A stretch of DNA of 64,000 bases from positions 41,582-105,581 of the forward strand of contig NZ_QGTQ01000021.1 of the NCBI RefSeq assembly GCF_003182255.1. The letters are read 5' to 3'. Source of the stretch: Paenibacillus cellulosilyticus. GTDB lineage: Bacteria > Bacillota > Bacilli > Paenibacillales > Paenibacillaceae. The notes below the pieces were generated by a model. The model had not been told where the DNA came from. It searched no databases and worked only from the letters and a program-made list of their open reading frames with translations. This document shows, piece after piece, positions 25,290 through 34,697 of this stretch (position 1 is its first letter; each line of letters opens with the position of its first letter). A program made the position numbers and the translations under genes.

Positions 25290-27623
25290 CTATAAAGATG
25301 CTGTTTTAAATTGGTTAACGATCGAAAGTAACATATTTGTTACGTACTCTAAATTCATTTGATGAACAGTTACTGTGTAGCTTTCTGACTCTGAAGGCAG
25401 CTTCATTGCACATTCGCAGAGCACACTTGGAATCCCTTGCTTTGCAACCCATGCAGCCATTAACGGAGTATCATTGTCGTAAGATATCCGGCCTATGATT
25501 CCGCTGTCAGAGGGAACGTTATATGTTGACTGCCCTCTTCTGGTCATCTTACTAATAATGAACCTGCTTGCTGGATCAAATAACTGATTTTCAGGAATAA
25601 TTTGATTGATATTTGACCAATAAGTTTCAGTCCAATCATACCCGCTTGAACCGTTCATATGAAAATCAAGGAAACACATCGCATCTAAGTTGTTTGTGAT
25701 TAGTGTTCTTATATACTGGCTTTCCACTTCACTGAACGCTGATGCCCCTTTATAGTCATCCGTAGAAGCGTTCCAACGGTAATCGAAATTTCGATTCAAA
25801 TCCACACCATTTGCATTTCGTCTTGTAACATTATTAAATCCATATGGATTTACAATAGGAACCACTACGAACTGCACATTAAACCTTAAATACTCTAATA
25901 ATGGGCTGCTTCCCCAATTCGTATAAATCAGCTTCATAAGGTTTGCAATCGCATAAGTGGATGCTTTTTCGTCACCGTGTATGTTTGTTGCAATAATGAT
26001 TTTCGGCAGGCTACGAGTATAAAATGACGAATAACTAGACCGTTGCTTTACTTCGCTGCCTTTAAATTGATACGAGTAAATCGGTAATCCGGTGCTATCG
26101 TTACCTAAAAATGATTTGCTAATATCATCAGGGTGTTCCGCAGCAAGGTCATCATACATGTTGTAAATTGCATCTATCGTATTCCCGCTGCCGAAGCTAC
26201 TAACAACAGGCGCTTCAAACCATCCGCTTATTGGTTCGGGACTAAAATAATAAGACTTTTCATTGTACGTTATATACAACTGTGCGGCTATGCTAGCCAA
26301 CTGACTTGTAACATTTGTTGTGTAATCAGTTGGGTATTTTCTTACAAGAATTTTATATTTATAGCCACTCTCTAGGTGAAGATCATTTCTTGTGTATGCA
26401 TTGTTTTTAATATAGGTGCCATCCAGACTGTATTGAAAATAGGCCCAGTGATAGTTCTCCTTATCTCTCAAATATACATTAACGATCTCTTTGCTTGAGA
26501 CGCTAAAATAGTCAACACTTCTTATACATCCAACATCAGTGTCTAGGTTAGTGCCATTTGTAGTGCTGAGTGCTCCAATTTCGAATGAAGGTCTAATGAG
26601 TTTATCTGCCTTATATCTTAATGCAGACTGAGATATATCTATTTTTGGTGATACAGCGTTATCCCCAATCTTCTCTTCCGTAATAACCTTGTCTTTTAGA
26701 TTTTTGGTACCAATGATTTGTCCGACAAATCCCTCATCCACCGTTACATAGTAAGGTTCAAAAGGTAAAATGACATTGCCCACATTGACTTGTGCTGTTG
26801 CAGCTTTGATATAGATTTTTTGACCCATTACACGGATATATCTCGTACTACTTCCTAACGTCTTCGTAGCCGTGCAATCTCGTCTTGTAATAAATACTTT
26901 GTTTAAATCGTACTCCGCAAAATACAGGAATCCGTTCGCGTTACCAACCGGATTGAATGACATATCAGAGTTAGGACTTACTGCAATAAAATCAGAAACG
27001 ACATAGTCTGTATTAACAGTCTCTATTCCTGCACTGCTTATTGTTAAGTTTTGAGTACTCGTGTCGTGATTATATAAGTTAGTCGATATCTTAAAAAAAT
27101 TGGTTTTTGCAGGAGTAATGCTCCCGTTAGAGATGCCGGAAGTTTGATACATCCACCCCTGCAACCACGCTGATCCATTCCAGTTGTACACATATCCATC
27201 TGCTATATTTAACTTCGCTTGGTTTGATCCTGTTGGATATGCGGCCTGAATGGCAGGTAGATCCTTAAATGCTTCCGGTGTACCGTCAGATACAGATGCA
27301 ATCATGCTATAAACCTCTGATTTTTCTGCCTTTGTCGCAATTGTAGCGATTGTTGAAGTAAGATCAGATTGATTCGCCTTCGTAGCAATATGTTGGGAAG
27401 CAGCATTCAATCTGTACTGCAATACCGGATAAGTAACTCCTTCTATTGGATCGTATCGTGCATCGAGGATTTCTGAATTACTTTCTCCTGTGCTTCCTAC
27501 AAGGTTATCGATACGTTCCTCTTGTTCCTCAACTTGTTTATTAATTGCGGAGAAGTTACCATTGATCTTCGGGTTACTATCCCGCATCTGTTCGGACAAT
27601 GGGATGTTCTGAATGTTAGCCAT
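25290..27623 (-). CDS. Tail fibre protein with C-terminal M14 zinc carboxypeptidase domain
   Basis: 777 residues. Residues 1-130 carry a coiled-coil attachment region (KQVEEQEERIDNL, ATKANQSDLTSTIATIATKAEKS). A middle beta-rich part follows to about 480. Residues 530-770 have M14 hallmarks: a zinc-binding HxxE in NIHGDEKAS, the substrate-binding DLNRNFDYRW after NPYGFNN, and the third ligand in DFHMNG. The family removes C-terminal residues or cleaves poly-gamma-glutamate and peptidoglycan peptides. On a fibre this would degrade a surface polymer during adsorption. Substrate unknown. Confidence 0.82.
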   Translation of the reverse strand: MANIQNIPLSEQMRDSNPKINGNFSAINKQVEEQEERIDNLVGSTGESNSEILDARYDPIEGVTYPVLQYRLNAASQHIATKANQSDLTSTIATIATKAEKSEVYSMIASVSDGTPEAFKDLPAIQAAYPTGSNQAKLNIADGYVYNWNGSAWLQGWMYQTSGISNGSITPAKTNFFKISTNLYNHDTSTQNLTISSAGIETVNTDYVVSDFIAVSPNSDMSFNPVGNANGFLYFAEYDLNKVFITRRDCTATKTLGSSTRYIRVMGQKIYIKAATAQVNVGNVILPFEPYYVTVDEGFVGQIIGTKNLKDKVITEEKIGDNAVSPKIDISQSALRYKADKLIRPSFEIGALSTTNGTNLDTDVGCIRSVDYFSVSSKEIVNVYLRDKENYHWAYFQYSLDGTYIKNNAYTRNDLHLESGYKYKILVRKYPTDYTTNVTSQLASIAAQLYITYNEKSYYFSPEPISGWFEAPVVSSFGSGNTIDAIYNMYDDLAAEHPDDISKSFLGNDSTGLPIYSYQFKGSEVKQRSSYSSFYTRSLPKIIIATNIHGDEKASTYAIANLMKLIYTNWGSSPLLEYLRFNVQFVVVPIVNPYGFNNVTRRNANGVDLNRNFDYRWNASTDDYKGASAFSEVESQYIRTLITNNLDAMCFLDFHMNGSSGYDWTETYWSNINQIIPENQLFDPASRFIISKMTRRGQSTYNVPSDSGIIGRISYDNDTPLMAAWVAKQGIPSVLCECAMKLPSESESYTVTVHQMNLEYVTNMLLSIVNQFKTASL

Positions 27624-27819
27624 TCTGCTGTTCCTCCTTCCTCGTTGTTTGCTTAGCGAGCTGATCGCGGCGCTTCTGGATAGCCTCCTGGACGCCGAGC
27701 AGGATCGCGTCTTCCTGCTGCGGGTGGTAAGGCGTCACGGCCATGATAACGGCGCATATCTCCGGTACCGGCTTCATTGGATCGATCTCGCATTTTATTA
27801 CAGGCTGAACCTTAGCCAC
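27616..27819 (-). CDS. Small phage protein, unknown
   Basis: 67 residues. It has a hydrophobic middle (PEICAVIMAVTPYHPQQEDAILLGVQEAIQKRRDQL) and a basic C-terminus. It overlaps the tail-fibre gene at its end and the zinc-ribbon gene at its start, so it is in a tightly packed tail cluster. The role may be in tail-fibre assembly, but nothing specific is recognised. Confidence 0.65.
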   Translation of the reverse strand: MAKVQPVIKCEIDPMKPVPEICAVIMAVTPYHPQQEDAILLGVQEAIQKRRDQLAKQTTRKEEQQNG

Positions 27820-28081
27820 CCATTACACCTTCTTTCAGAACTAAAACCGACTCTGACAATGCTGCCCACTGGACTCCGCATGAACTACATTTAGCTACTT
27901 CTTTACGCATAGGCTTGAGCTGAGGAGGAATAGGCTCAGAGCGCAAAATGGTGTCCGAAATCATTTCTTCTTTTCGAACATCTACAGGTAAACGAAAAAC
28001 AGCCACCCCGCATTTACCGCAATGCAAAGTAGGCTGCTTAAGAGCTTCTATTTTGTTGTAGGAAATCATTGTCTTCTTCAT
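27812..28081 (-). CDS. Small protein with two CxxC motifs
   Basis: 89 residues. CGKC near residue 21 and CSSC near 67 suggest a rubredoxin-like zinc knuckle. Between them is a hydrophilic linker. It overlaps the next gene by 8 bp and follows a terminator, so transcription may come from read-through. Function unknown. Confidence 0.6.
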   Translation of the reverse strand: MKKTMISYNKIEALKQPTLHCGKCGVAVFRLPVDVRKEEMISDTILRSEPIPPQLKPMRKEVAKCSSCGVQWAALSESVLVLKEGVMGG

Positions 28082-28090
28082 CCTCCCAAC

Positions 28091-28120
28091 GAAAAAGACG
28101 CCCCCTCAGTAGGAGCGTCT
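28091..28120 (-). terminator. Terminator after the CuAO-N domain gene
   Basis: GACGC (28097-28101) with GCGTC (28115-28119) and extra pairs inside; five T follow on the minus strand. Confidence 0.8.
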
Positions 28121-28130
28121 TACGTTATCG

Positions 28131-28709
28131 TTATTTACTTTCTAGCTCTGCAAGCTCAGCCTCTAGCGCTGCGATCTGAACGTCGTATTCGGCAATTTCA
28201 GTTTCAAGTTCAGCAAGGCGAGCGCGGTTATCTGCATCAAGTTGTTCATAGTAAGCGATGCCTTCAACTGTCTTTTGATAATGTGGATCTTCTTCAGTGA
28301 TGCTGGCTAGAAACTGTTTCGCACGTTCATACTCTTTATTCGGCTGCTCAAGTGAATTCTTTAATTGATCTCGTTCTCTAACAGCAATAATCCGTTTCCC
28401 GTCCACAACCATTAGCTCATTCTTTTTGTCCTGGATGGCGTCAAATGGATCAGTTGGGATTGTCGCGGTCGACAACTGCACGCCCTCCTTACTAACGTTT
28501 AGATTTAAACCGACAGCATCAGACACAGACCTAACGGGTAAATAACTACGGCCGTCTATTATTATACCATTGCCGATCTGCTTGCTATTGTAGGATACCG
28601 GAATTTCACCTTCGACCTTTTTACCGACCAATGTAGATACTGCTCCGTACACTGGTACCGCACTTGCAGCGATTATACCGATGATAAATCCGATAATATA
28701 TTTGCGCAC
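28131..28709 (-). CDS. Exported protein with copper-amine-oxidase N-terminal-like domain and coiled coil
   Basis: 192 residues from a GTG at 28709 with GGGAG 8 nt upstream; an ATG 15 nt earlier has no site. The N-terminus VRKYIIGFIIGIIAASAVPVYGA is a signal or membrane anchor. IIIDGRSYLPVRSVSDAVGLNLNVSKEGVQLS is the CuAO-N1 domain, common in secreted Paenibacillus proteins. The last 80 residues form a coiled coil (ARLAELETEIAEYDVQIAALEAELAELESK). Its own terminator inside the tail cluster suggests a moron gene that alters the lysogen surface. Confidence 0.75.
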   Translation of the reverse strand: MRKYIIGFIIGIIAASAVPVYGAVSTLVGKKVEGEIPVSYNSKQIGNGIIIDGRSYLPVRSVSDAVGLNLNVSKEGVQLSTATIPTDPFDAIQDKKNELMVVDGKRIIAVRERDQLKNSLEQPNKEYERAKQFLASITEEDPHYQKTVEGIAYYEQLDADNRARLAELETEIAEYDVQIAALEAELAELESK

Positions 28710-28748
28710 AATATTCACTCCCATAAAATTTTCAAAGATTATACCATA

Positions 28749-30659
28749 TTATGACTGATAGTGGGAGTGACTTGATGCAGCAATAAATGTTACTGTGCCT
28801 CCATCGGCTGTCAATAATACTGTACCGTTAGGTATACCATGGTTATGTGCCCCTGCAGCAGTCGTAACTGAACCTATATTAGCTTTACTGTTCAGCTCAC
28901 TTAATAAATTGGATTCGTTCGTAATAATCTTATCCCACGAGGTTATATACAACGTCTGGCCGAACGGAATAGCAACGTTCGCATCAAGCGATATCTCTTG
29001 TGCAGTAATATCAAAAAATCCCGGGGATGAATGATCAAGCGTCACAGTGTACCCATTATTCGTGAATGACAACACAGGTCTATTTCTACCTGTATAATAC
29101 GATGTCACTCGAATGTTCTCTGATTCTGACCCAAACGCCCCGAAATAGTTCCCATCGACACTCATTTCTGAACGCGGATATGCTGCTGACGTCTGTATCA
29201 GAGCGCCGGTGATCTTGCCGCCGTTGATGGCCGTACCATTTATCACGCCACCAGTAATCGTGGTGCCGTTTATCTCGCCACCCGTAATGACAGACGCCTC
29301 GATCGTGCCACTGAACTTAATAGCATCTTCAGTGTCATCATAATAGAGCTTACGGCTTCCGCCGACGTACCAGTCGAGCAGCACGTCACTGTTGATGATC
29401 AGCTTGGACGCATGATCGCTGCGCTCTGTGACAATGCCTTCTTCCTTAGTAATCGTCACACCGAAGTACGGCTTGCCTTGCTTGACTGCCGTCTGGTTGA
29501 GCTTATTCACCTGCTGTGTCAGCGATCCATCGATACTAAACTCGGATGCTTGCTCTGACTTGGCCGGCGCCTCGATACGCATCTTCAGCCCGCCCTTGTA
29601 GCTCATCACCTGGTGCAGTACGATCGTCTGATAGCCGACAAGCCCATTCCATGGCAGCAGCGCGCCGTCCCAGCTCGTTATCATCTCTTCCCACGCATTA
29701 CCTTCATATTGCTGGAAGCCGATCACATCGCCATGTTCAAAATGCGGGAAGCCTCTAGCGTCCATGTCGATGGGCACATAAGAGAACCCATTCAGCGCGG
29801 CGTGCAGGTCGTCAACAATGGCCTGCGTAGCAAACGGCAGGTCGACGTACAAGGTCTGCCCCTCGCTGCCTTCGCCTGCCTCATAGGACAGCCCCTCCTC
29901 GTCATCGTACGTCGCCACAATGCGGGTGTACGTCTTCAGCGGGTTGGTCTGCTTAACGCGGATATAGTCAGATACGCCCATATCGCTAACAGGAGCTGCC
30001 GCGGCACTGAAGCGTTTGAACTTGATTAGTCCGTCTTTACCGACAAATACGCATGCCACGTTAGCAGCCGCGATGTAACTCATTACCTGGCGCATGCTGT
30101 AGCCGGTTGGCGCTACCTCCATCACATAAGATGGATTAATGACCACGCTGCTGTCGTAGGCATAGCCAAGCCGATCGCATATCTCGTCCCAAACGGCCTG
30201 CTGTGTCGTTGGATACGTGAGTGAGGAGACATACGCGACATCGGACCATACGAGCTTGTCGTAGCAAACGAGTGTCCAGACTTTGTTGTTCATCTGCCGG
30301 GAGTCAACGTAAAACTCACCCAGTGGTAGCCATTCGGTCATCCCACCTTCCCACGGCAGGTTCATATCCTCCCATGGGTATATGCCGTCCTTCCAGGTAA
30401 TGCGAGACGTGCTGAGCGCCACGAATGGGGCGATGCGGGCGTTAGCAGGAACTGTTCCCTTAAGCCGCAGCTTAATCGTCAGTTTGGACATGACTGCCGT
30501 CCCCAGCTCAAACTCCTCGCCTAGCGTCAAACTGTTTTCAATTTCGAACTCGACGACATCCCGGTTATCGTAGATGTCATCGCCTGCTTCAACCTTAAGG
30601 ATGAACTCACGATCTGGGCGGCGTAGCAGATCCGCGTATAGTGTAGATATTGGATACAT
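28749..30659 (-). CDS. Tail-associated hub/baseplate protein
   Basis: 636 residues. The N-terminal 370 residues resemble phage tail hub proteins of the Tal/gp27 type (EFILKVEAGDDIYDNRDVVEFEIENSL, MRQVMSYIAAANVACVFVGKDG). The C-terminal part has a short-period repeat of GG.I.GT and GG.INGT units near 465-490, a beta-helix signature, and ends in HNHGIPNGTVLLTADGGTVTF. It probably closes the tail tip and bears the fibre. It lies directly after the distal-tail-like gene. Confidence 0.75.
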   Translation of the reverse strand: MYPISTLYADLLRRPDREFILKVEAGDDIYDNRDVVEFEIENSLTLGEEFELGTAVMSKLTIKLRLKGTVPANARIAPFVALSTSRITWKDGIYPWEDMNLPWEGGMTEWLPLGEFYVDSRQMNNKVWTLVCYDKLVWSDVAYVSSLTYPTTQQAVWDEICDRLGYAYDSSVVINPSYVMEVAPTGYSMRQVMSYIAAANVACVFVGKDGLIKFKRFSAAAAPVSDMGVSDYIRVKQTNPLKTYTRIVATYDDEEGLSYEAGEGSEGQTLYVDLPFATQAIVDDLHAALNGFSYVPIDMDARGFPHFEHGDVIGFQQYEGNAWEEMITSWDGALLPWNGLVGYQTIVLHQVMSYKGGLKMRIEAPAKSEQASEFSIDGSLTQQVNKLNQTAVKQGKPYFGVTITKEEGIVTERSDHASKLIINSDVLLDWYVGGSRKLYYDDTEDAIKFSGTIEASVITGGEINGTTITGGVINGTAINGGKITGALIQTSAAYPRSEMSVDGNYFGAFGSESENIRVTSYYTGRNRPVLSFTNNGYTVTLDHSSPGFFDITAQEISLDANVAIPFGQTLYITSWDKIITNESNLLSELNSKANIGSVTTAAGAHNHGIPNGTVLLTADGGTVTFIAASSHSHYQS

Positions 30660-30663
30660 GCAA

Positions 30664-31023
30664 TCACCGCTCCGTCAATGTTACTTTAAGACCTGACCAC
30701 AGGATCTCGCCGCCCTTGGACACAGCCACAGGTGCCGGGCGGTTGCCAACATAAAAGGTCTTGGTCTCGTACTGGCCGGTCATCGGGTCTGGGTAGGTGA
30801 AGTCGAAGAAAACGCCGCTCATGGACTGCAGCAGCGCCGACATAATAGACCATTTAATTACACCCCACTGCATTTCAATCTGGCGCTTAACAGCCACCCT
30901 GTCCCGTGTGAGCGTGCCGTCAGCGGTCCGTGTAGTCGAGTCACCATCGTCAAGGTCCATCGTGGTCACCGTGAACTGTGACGGATAGGACGCGATCACT
31001 TGCCCGTCAATCTTAAGCTCCAT
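30664..31023 (-). CDS. Distal tail-like protein
   Basis: 119 residues from the ATG at 31023 with GGAGGTG upstream. Beta-rich (ELKIDGQVIASYPSQFTVTTMDLDDGDSTTRTADGTLTRDRVAVKRQIEMQW), like small Gram-positive siphovirus proteins located between tape measure and hub. It overlaps the tape-measure gene end by position. The call rests mostly on gene order. Confidence 0.65.
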   Translation of the reverse strand: MELKIDGQVIASYPSQFTVTTMDLDDGDSTTRTADGTLTRDRVAVKRQIEMQWGVIKWSIMSALLQSMSGVFFDFTYPDPMTGQYETKTFYVGNRPAPVAVSKGGEILWSGLKVTLTER

Positions 31024-31024
31024 A

Positions 31025-33574
31025 TCACACCTCCAGTAACGGCTGTCTCGATTGCCGCTGTGCGCTATTGATTGCTCGGGCGGCCACTCGCCCGAATTGC
31101 GTTTCGCCGATCTGCAGCACTGCGCTTTTATCGCTGGACTTGATTGCGTCAAGAATCAGCATCAGGGTATCGACAACAACCTGATTGGTGCCGCCAAGCA
31201 TCTCCTGCAGCTTAGACAACGGTGAAACAACTTCCGGATCCACAGAAGCTCCTTTGTTATCACCGACCATAGCCAGCGTTGGACCGTAAGCAAGACCGCC
31301 TTTTGCTAGCTTAGGGATAGTCGGGATGTTGATGCCGAAGGATTGGCCACCTATTCCAGGGACCCAGTCTGGCATGTCGATGCTGACGGTATTGAGCTGC
31401 CGAATCATGAAGTTAAAAGCATCGATAATAAGATTAACTGCTCCCTTGAAGACACCGACAATAGAATCTGCAATGCCTTCATTAAAGCTCTGTATGCCGT
31501 TCCAAGCGCGCTTCCAGTCTCCAGTAAATACGCCGGCAATAAAGTCGACAATGCCACCCAGGGATTTAATAATACCAGCTGCTACGTCAATGATGACTCC
31601 AAGCACCGACCCGATAACATCGCCAATTAGACTGAAGATGTTAGAGAACGTTGGACCAAGCACATCTATTAAATAATTGGTTACCGGCACAATGAATTTG
31701 TTGAAAATATCAAGAGCTGCCGTTGTGAGCTTGCCGACAAACGTAGCTATCTCCTGATACAGCCCTTTCAAGTGTTTCTCCCAGAGCCACGACATGTTTT
31801 CGAGCATATTCGAAATGAACGGCTGCAGGAACTTGTCCCACAGATTTGACCATAAGCCCTTGATGCCATCCAAAGCATTCTTAACTCCGCTCAGGATCTT
31901 ATCTCCCCAGGAATACCAGAAATCCTTGACGATGTTTAACGTATCGACGATCCTGTCAGAGAATAATAAAAGGCCCGGCTCAACTGCACCGGACCAAAGA
32001 TCATCAAATATGAGTTTGACACCATCGAATAGGCTTAGGTAGATATCCATCGCACCAGATAGGAACTCCGACAGAATTGGAAGGCCATCTGTAACGAACC
32101 AAGTCAAGACCGGCATTGCCGCTGTCTCTAGCCCAGTGAACACATTTAGCATGGAATCTAGTAGTCCAGCTACAATGGTGCCCAGTACCGTAATCTCTTT
32201 CTGCCACAGCGGTACAACGCCCGTCGTAAACCAATTTTTCAGCGGTGCACCAAGCGCTACGATATCCGTAAAAGTCTTTCCGAATGCTGCTTTCCAATTC
32301 CCTAGTTGTGGCTCGATCTGTGCCCATGCTTGGGTGAGTGACGGACCGAACGTAGATACGATTGTCTGTCCAATCCCTTTGAACGAGCCGTCTAAACCGC
32401 CGAACATGCCTTTGACGTTGTTGACAAAACCTTGCACCTTTGCCTTTACCGGGTCAAGCTCAATGTCAGGCGTAAGCGACCCAAGGCTACCAAGATCAAC
32501 GCCAGCACTAGTACCAGCCAAAGCCGCACCAGCTGCAACGTCATCCATAGCGTCTGCAGTACCCTGAGAAATCGTATTGAGCTGATCGAAGCCACCCAAC
32601 GCGCCCTTGATGGTCTTGCTGGCTTTCTTCACGTCATTGGCTGCATCAGTGGAGGCGTCGCCCATACCGCTGACAGCCCCAGCAGCAGCGTCTGAGGTTG
32701 CCGTCACTTGGCTGCTGGTTTGGCCTGCACTGCCGAAGATGACTTCGGTAAATGCCTTGAAGTACTCAGCCCCAACCTGCAGGTATCGGATTAGCTTGTT
32801 AATCCAACCGATAACAGGAGTCAGCACATTAATAAAGCCTTGCCCCATAGTACCTTGGAAGATTTTCCATTGTTCATTGAGAAGCCGCGTTTGGTTGGCC
32901 CAACCATTGCTCGTCCGTGCAAAGTCGCCTTGTGCGTCCTTGCTGGCATTAAGCAGGTAATTGTACCGCAGTAGCGTCTGCTCAGCCTGACTCATGGACT
33001 GCCAGCTCTTGGTGATACCTTGGGAGAGTGCATAGGCTTCCATATTCGCGACGTTCATATTGATACCTAGCGCCATTAGCGGCTCCGTCTCGCCAGCAAT
33101 ACCGCTTCGTATCTTCTCGAATGCATCGTCATTACTCAGGTTATAGAATGACGCCATATCAGCGGATAACTCGGTCAACTTCTTCGACATCTGCTCCATC
33201 TGGCTACCAGCAAGACCGGAGCTCTTCATCATAGCGCCGAGTGTTGAAGCATATCGCTTTGCTGATAACTCCGAGAGGCCAAACCCTGTGAGAGCTTCCT
33301 TCGACCAGGCGTTAATATCTGCCGCCATGTTGCCAAACGTTACATCAACAACGTTCTGAACCTCGTTTAGATCGGAGGCGAGGTTGATGGCCTCGCGCCC
33401 GAAACTAACGATCTTATCTACCGCAAACGCCGCGCCCGCTAAGGCACCTAGCCGCTTAAAAGCACCGCCAACCATGTTATTCGCTATATTGGCAATACCA
33501 TTCAGCTGGTTGCGAAACATATCGAAATTTAGACCCAAGTCTAAGTCTATCCTGCCTGCGCTGCCTGCTGACAT
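31025..33574 (-). CDS. Tail tape measure protein
   Basis: 849 residues. N-terminal part with FGNMAADINAWSKEALTGFGLSELSAKRYASTLGAMMKSSGLAGSQMEQM, a classic tape-measure motif. It has long helical regions, alternating Ala/Gly-rich linkers, and several hydrophobic segments near 600-690 (IFSLIGDVIGSVLGVIIDVAAGIIKSLGGIVDFIAG). Family length scales with tail length, so a tail of about 120-130 nm is expected by the usual 1.5 angstrom per residue rule. Confidence 0.93.
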   Translation of the reverse strand: MSAGSAGRIDLDLGLNFDMFRNQLNGIANIANNMVGGAFKRLGALAGAAFAVDKIVSFGREAINLASDLNEVQNVVDVTFGNMAADINAWSKEALTGFGLSELSAKRYASTLGAMMKSSGLAGSQMEQMSKKLTELSADMASFYNLSNDDAFEKIRSGIAGETEPLMALGINMNVANMEAYALSQGITKSWQSMSQAEQTLLRYNYLLNASKDAQGDFARTSNGWANQTRLLNEQWKIFQGTMGQGFINVLTPVIGWINKLIRYLQVGAEYFKAFTEVIFGSAGQTSSQVTATSDAAAGAVSGMGDASTDAANDVKKASKTIKGALGGFDQLNTISQGTADAMDDVAAGAALAGTSAGVDLGSLGSLTPDIELDPVKAKVQGFVNNVKGMFGGLDGSFKGIGQTIVSTFGPSLTQAWAQIEPQLGNWKAAFGKTFTDIVALGAPLKNWFTTGVVPLWQKEITVLGTIVAGLLDSMLNVFTGLETAAMPVLTWFVTDGLPILSEFLSGAMDIYLSLFDGVKLIFDDLWSGAVEPGLLLFSDRIVDTLNIVKDFWYSWGDKILSGVKNALDGIKGLWSNLWDKFLQPFISNMLENMSWLWEKHLKGLYQEIATFVGKLTTAALDIFNKFIVPVTNYLIDVLGPTFSNIFSLIGDVIGSVLGVIIDVAAGIIKSLGGIVDFIAGVFTGDWKRAWNGIQSFNEGIADSIVGVFKGAVNLIIDAFNFMIRQLNTVSIDMPDWVPGIGGQSFGINIPTIPKLAKGGLAYGPTLAMVGDNKGASVDPEVVSPLSKLQEMLGGTNQVVVDTLMLILDAIKSSDKSAVLQIGETQFGRVAARAINSAQRQSRQPLLEV

Positions 33575-33952
33575 CTACCTCGCCTCCTTTCCGAACATCT
33601 TCCGGAATAGCGTACTAAGCGCCTCCATGTCTTTATCCAACCTCTCTGGGTCAGATAGCTTTTGCTGCGCCTGCTTGGTTCTCCATTCACGGTGAATTCG
33701 CCGTTGATCGGGGCTAAAGGCCTTAATTGCTTTCGGGTCCTTCTCAGCCCGTATCGCTACAATGCCACCTAACGGCGTATCCGACATAAGCCCTGATACG
33801 AGCGTACAGAACTCGTCCCAGGGCATGTCTTTGTGTTGTCGTACGCGAATACCGTATTGTTTGGCAATACTCGCTTCTATTAGCGGCCAGTCATCATGCA
33901 GATCGTACCAGCGTTCACCGCTACTACTGACCTGCCCGTTGAAATCGGGCAT
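33575..33952 (-). CDS. Tail assembly chaperone, Gp15-like
   Basis: 125 residues, overlapping the preceding gene by 29 bp in another frame. PWDEFCTLVSGLMSDTPLGGIVAIRAEKDPKAIKAF matches the second of the paired chaperones before the tape measure (bacteriophage Gp15 type). In many phages this pair is joined by a frameshift; here an ATG with AGGA upstream allows separate start. Confidence 0.75.
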   Translation of the reverse strand: MPDFNGQVSSSGERWYDLHDDWPLIEASIAKQYGIRVRQHKDMPWDEFCTLVSGLMSDTPLGGIVAIRAEKDPKAIKAFSPDQRRIHREWRTKQAQQKLSDPERLDKDMEALSTLFRKMFGKEAR

Positions 33953-34232
33953 CTGCTTCCTCGTATGTCAGCCCTTGCATAGCAGCCATGACCGCCGTCG
34001 TAAGTACCTTCAGGTTTGCAACCGACATCTTTTTTACACCGATTTCCTCAATAGCTTCCTCGCCCAGCGCTGCAGTAATGGATTCCAATACTTTTTTAGT
34101 CGATCCTTCTGCCGCAAGTTCTTCAAACTTGAAGACTGACTCAAGTGAGTCATTCACGTCATAATGCTTATCGCCAATCTGGATTTGTGGCCGCGCCGTA
34201 CTCAACTTGTCCGTAATATTAATCAGTGTCAT
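33924..34232 (-). CDS. Tail assembly chaperone, first of pair
   Basis: 102 residues. Sequence INITDKLSTARPQIQIGDKHYDVNDSLESVFKFEELAAEGSTKKVLESITAALGEEAIEEI fits the small acidic chaperone that coats the tape measure before tail tube assembly. GGAGG lies 11 nt before the ATG. It overlaps the next chaperone gene. Confidence 0.75.
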   Translation of the reverse strand: MTLINITDKLSTARPQIQIGDKHYDVNDSLESVFKFEELAAEGSTKKVLESITAALGEEAIEEIGVKKMSVANLKVLTTAVMAAMQGLTYEEADARFQRAGQ

Positions 34233-34248
34233 TTATACGTAAGCCTCC

Positions 34249-34689
34249 TTATGGTGCAGCCGGCGTATAGACCGGCAGCCCGTCCGATAATACTTCAAAT
34301 TCCAGATTATCGATATTCGTCGAGTCGCCACCTGCTGGCGTCGTTAGGTTGATAACACAATCCATGGTGAGCTTATCTCCGTTCGGCAGTTCCCACTCGA
34401 ACTTCGATTCGACTTCTTGGCCTGTACCGATCAGCAAACCGCCAATATAATCGTTGCCGGGATCGCCATAGTTACGCTTGCCCGAGAAGCTGAACGTCAA
34501 GCCCTTACCGGTTACAGCACGGCGAACCCAACCGCCTTGGTCCATTGGTGTCCATTCTTCGGTATTTGCATCGATCGACGGCGAGAATGTCTCCAGGTCC
34601 TTCACGACAACCATTTCAGCCACCGTCGATGCGCGACCAGCCGTGCCAATCTTAAACTTGTTATTGTGAACCGGATATACTCCAGTCAT
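34249..34689 (-). CDS. Major tail tube protein
   Basis: 146 residues from the ATG at 34689 with AGGTGA upstream. Sequence EEWTPMDQGGWVRRAVTGKGLTFSFSGKRNYGDPGNDYIGGLLIGTG is characteristic of phi13-like tail tube proteins. Position directly after tail terminator/head-tail genes and before the chaperones fits. It polymerises into hexameric rings to build the tail. Confidence 0.85.
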   Translation of the reverse strand: MTGVYPVHNNKFKIGTAGRASTVAEMVVVKDLETFSPSIDANTEEWTPMDQGGWVRRAVTGKGLTFSFSGKRNYGDPGNDYIGGLLIGTGQEVESKFEWELPNGDKLTMDCVINLTTPAGGDSTNIDNLEFEVLSDGLPVYTPAAP

Positions 34690-34697
34690 ATGGCTTG

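Noticed and set aside
33924..33952. Programmed -1 frameshift joining the two tail chaperones
   Set aside because: No slippery heptamer is visible in the 29-bp overlap and the second gene has its own ATG with AGGA upstream. Frameshifting is not excluded but unsupported.
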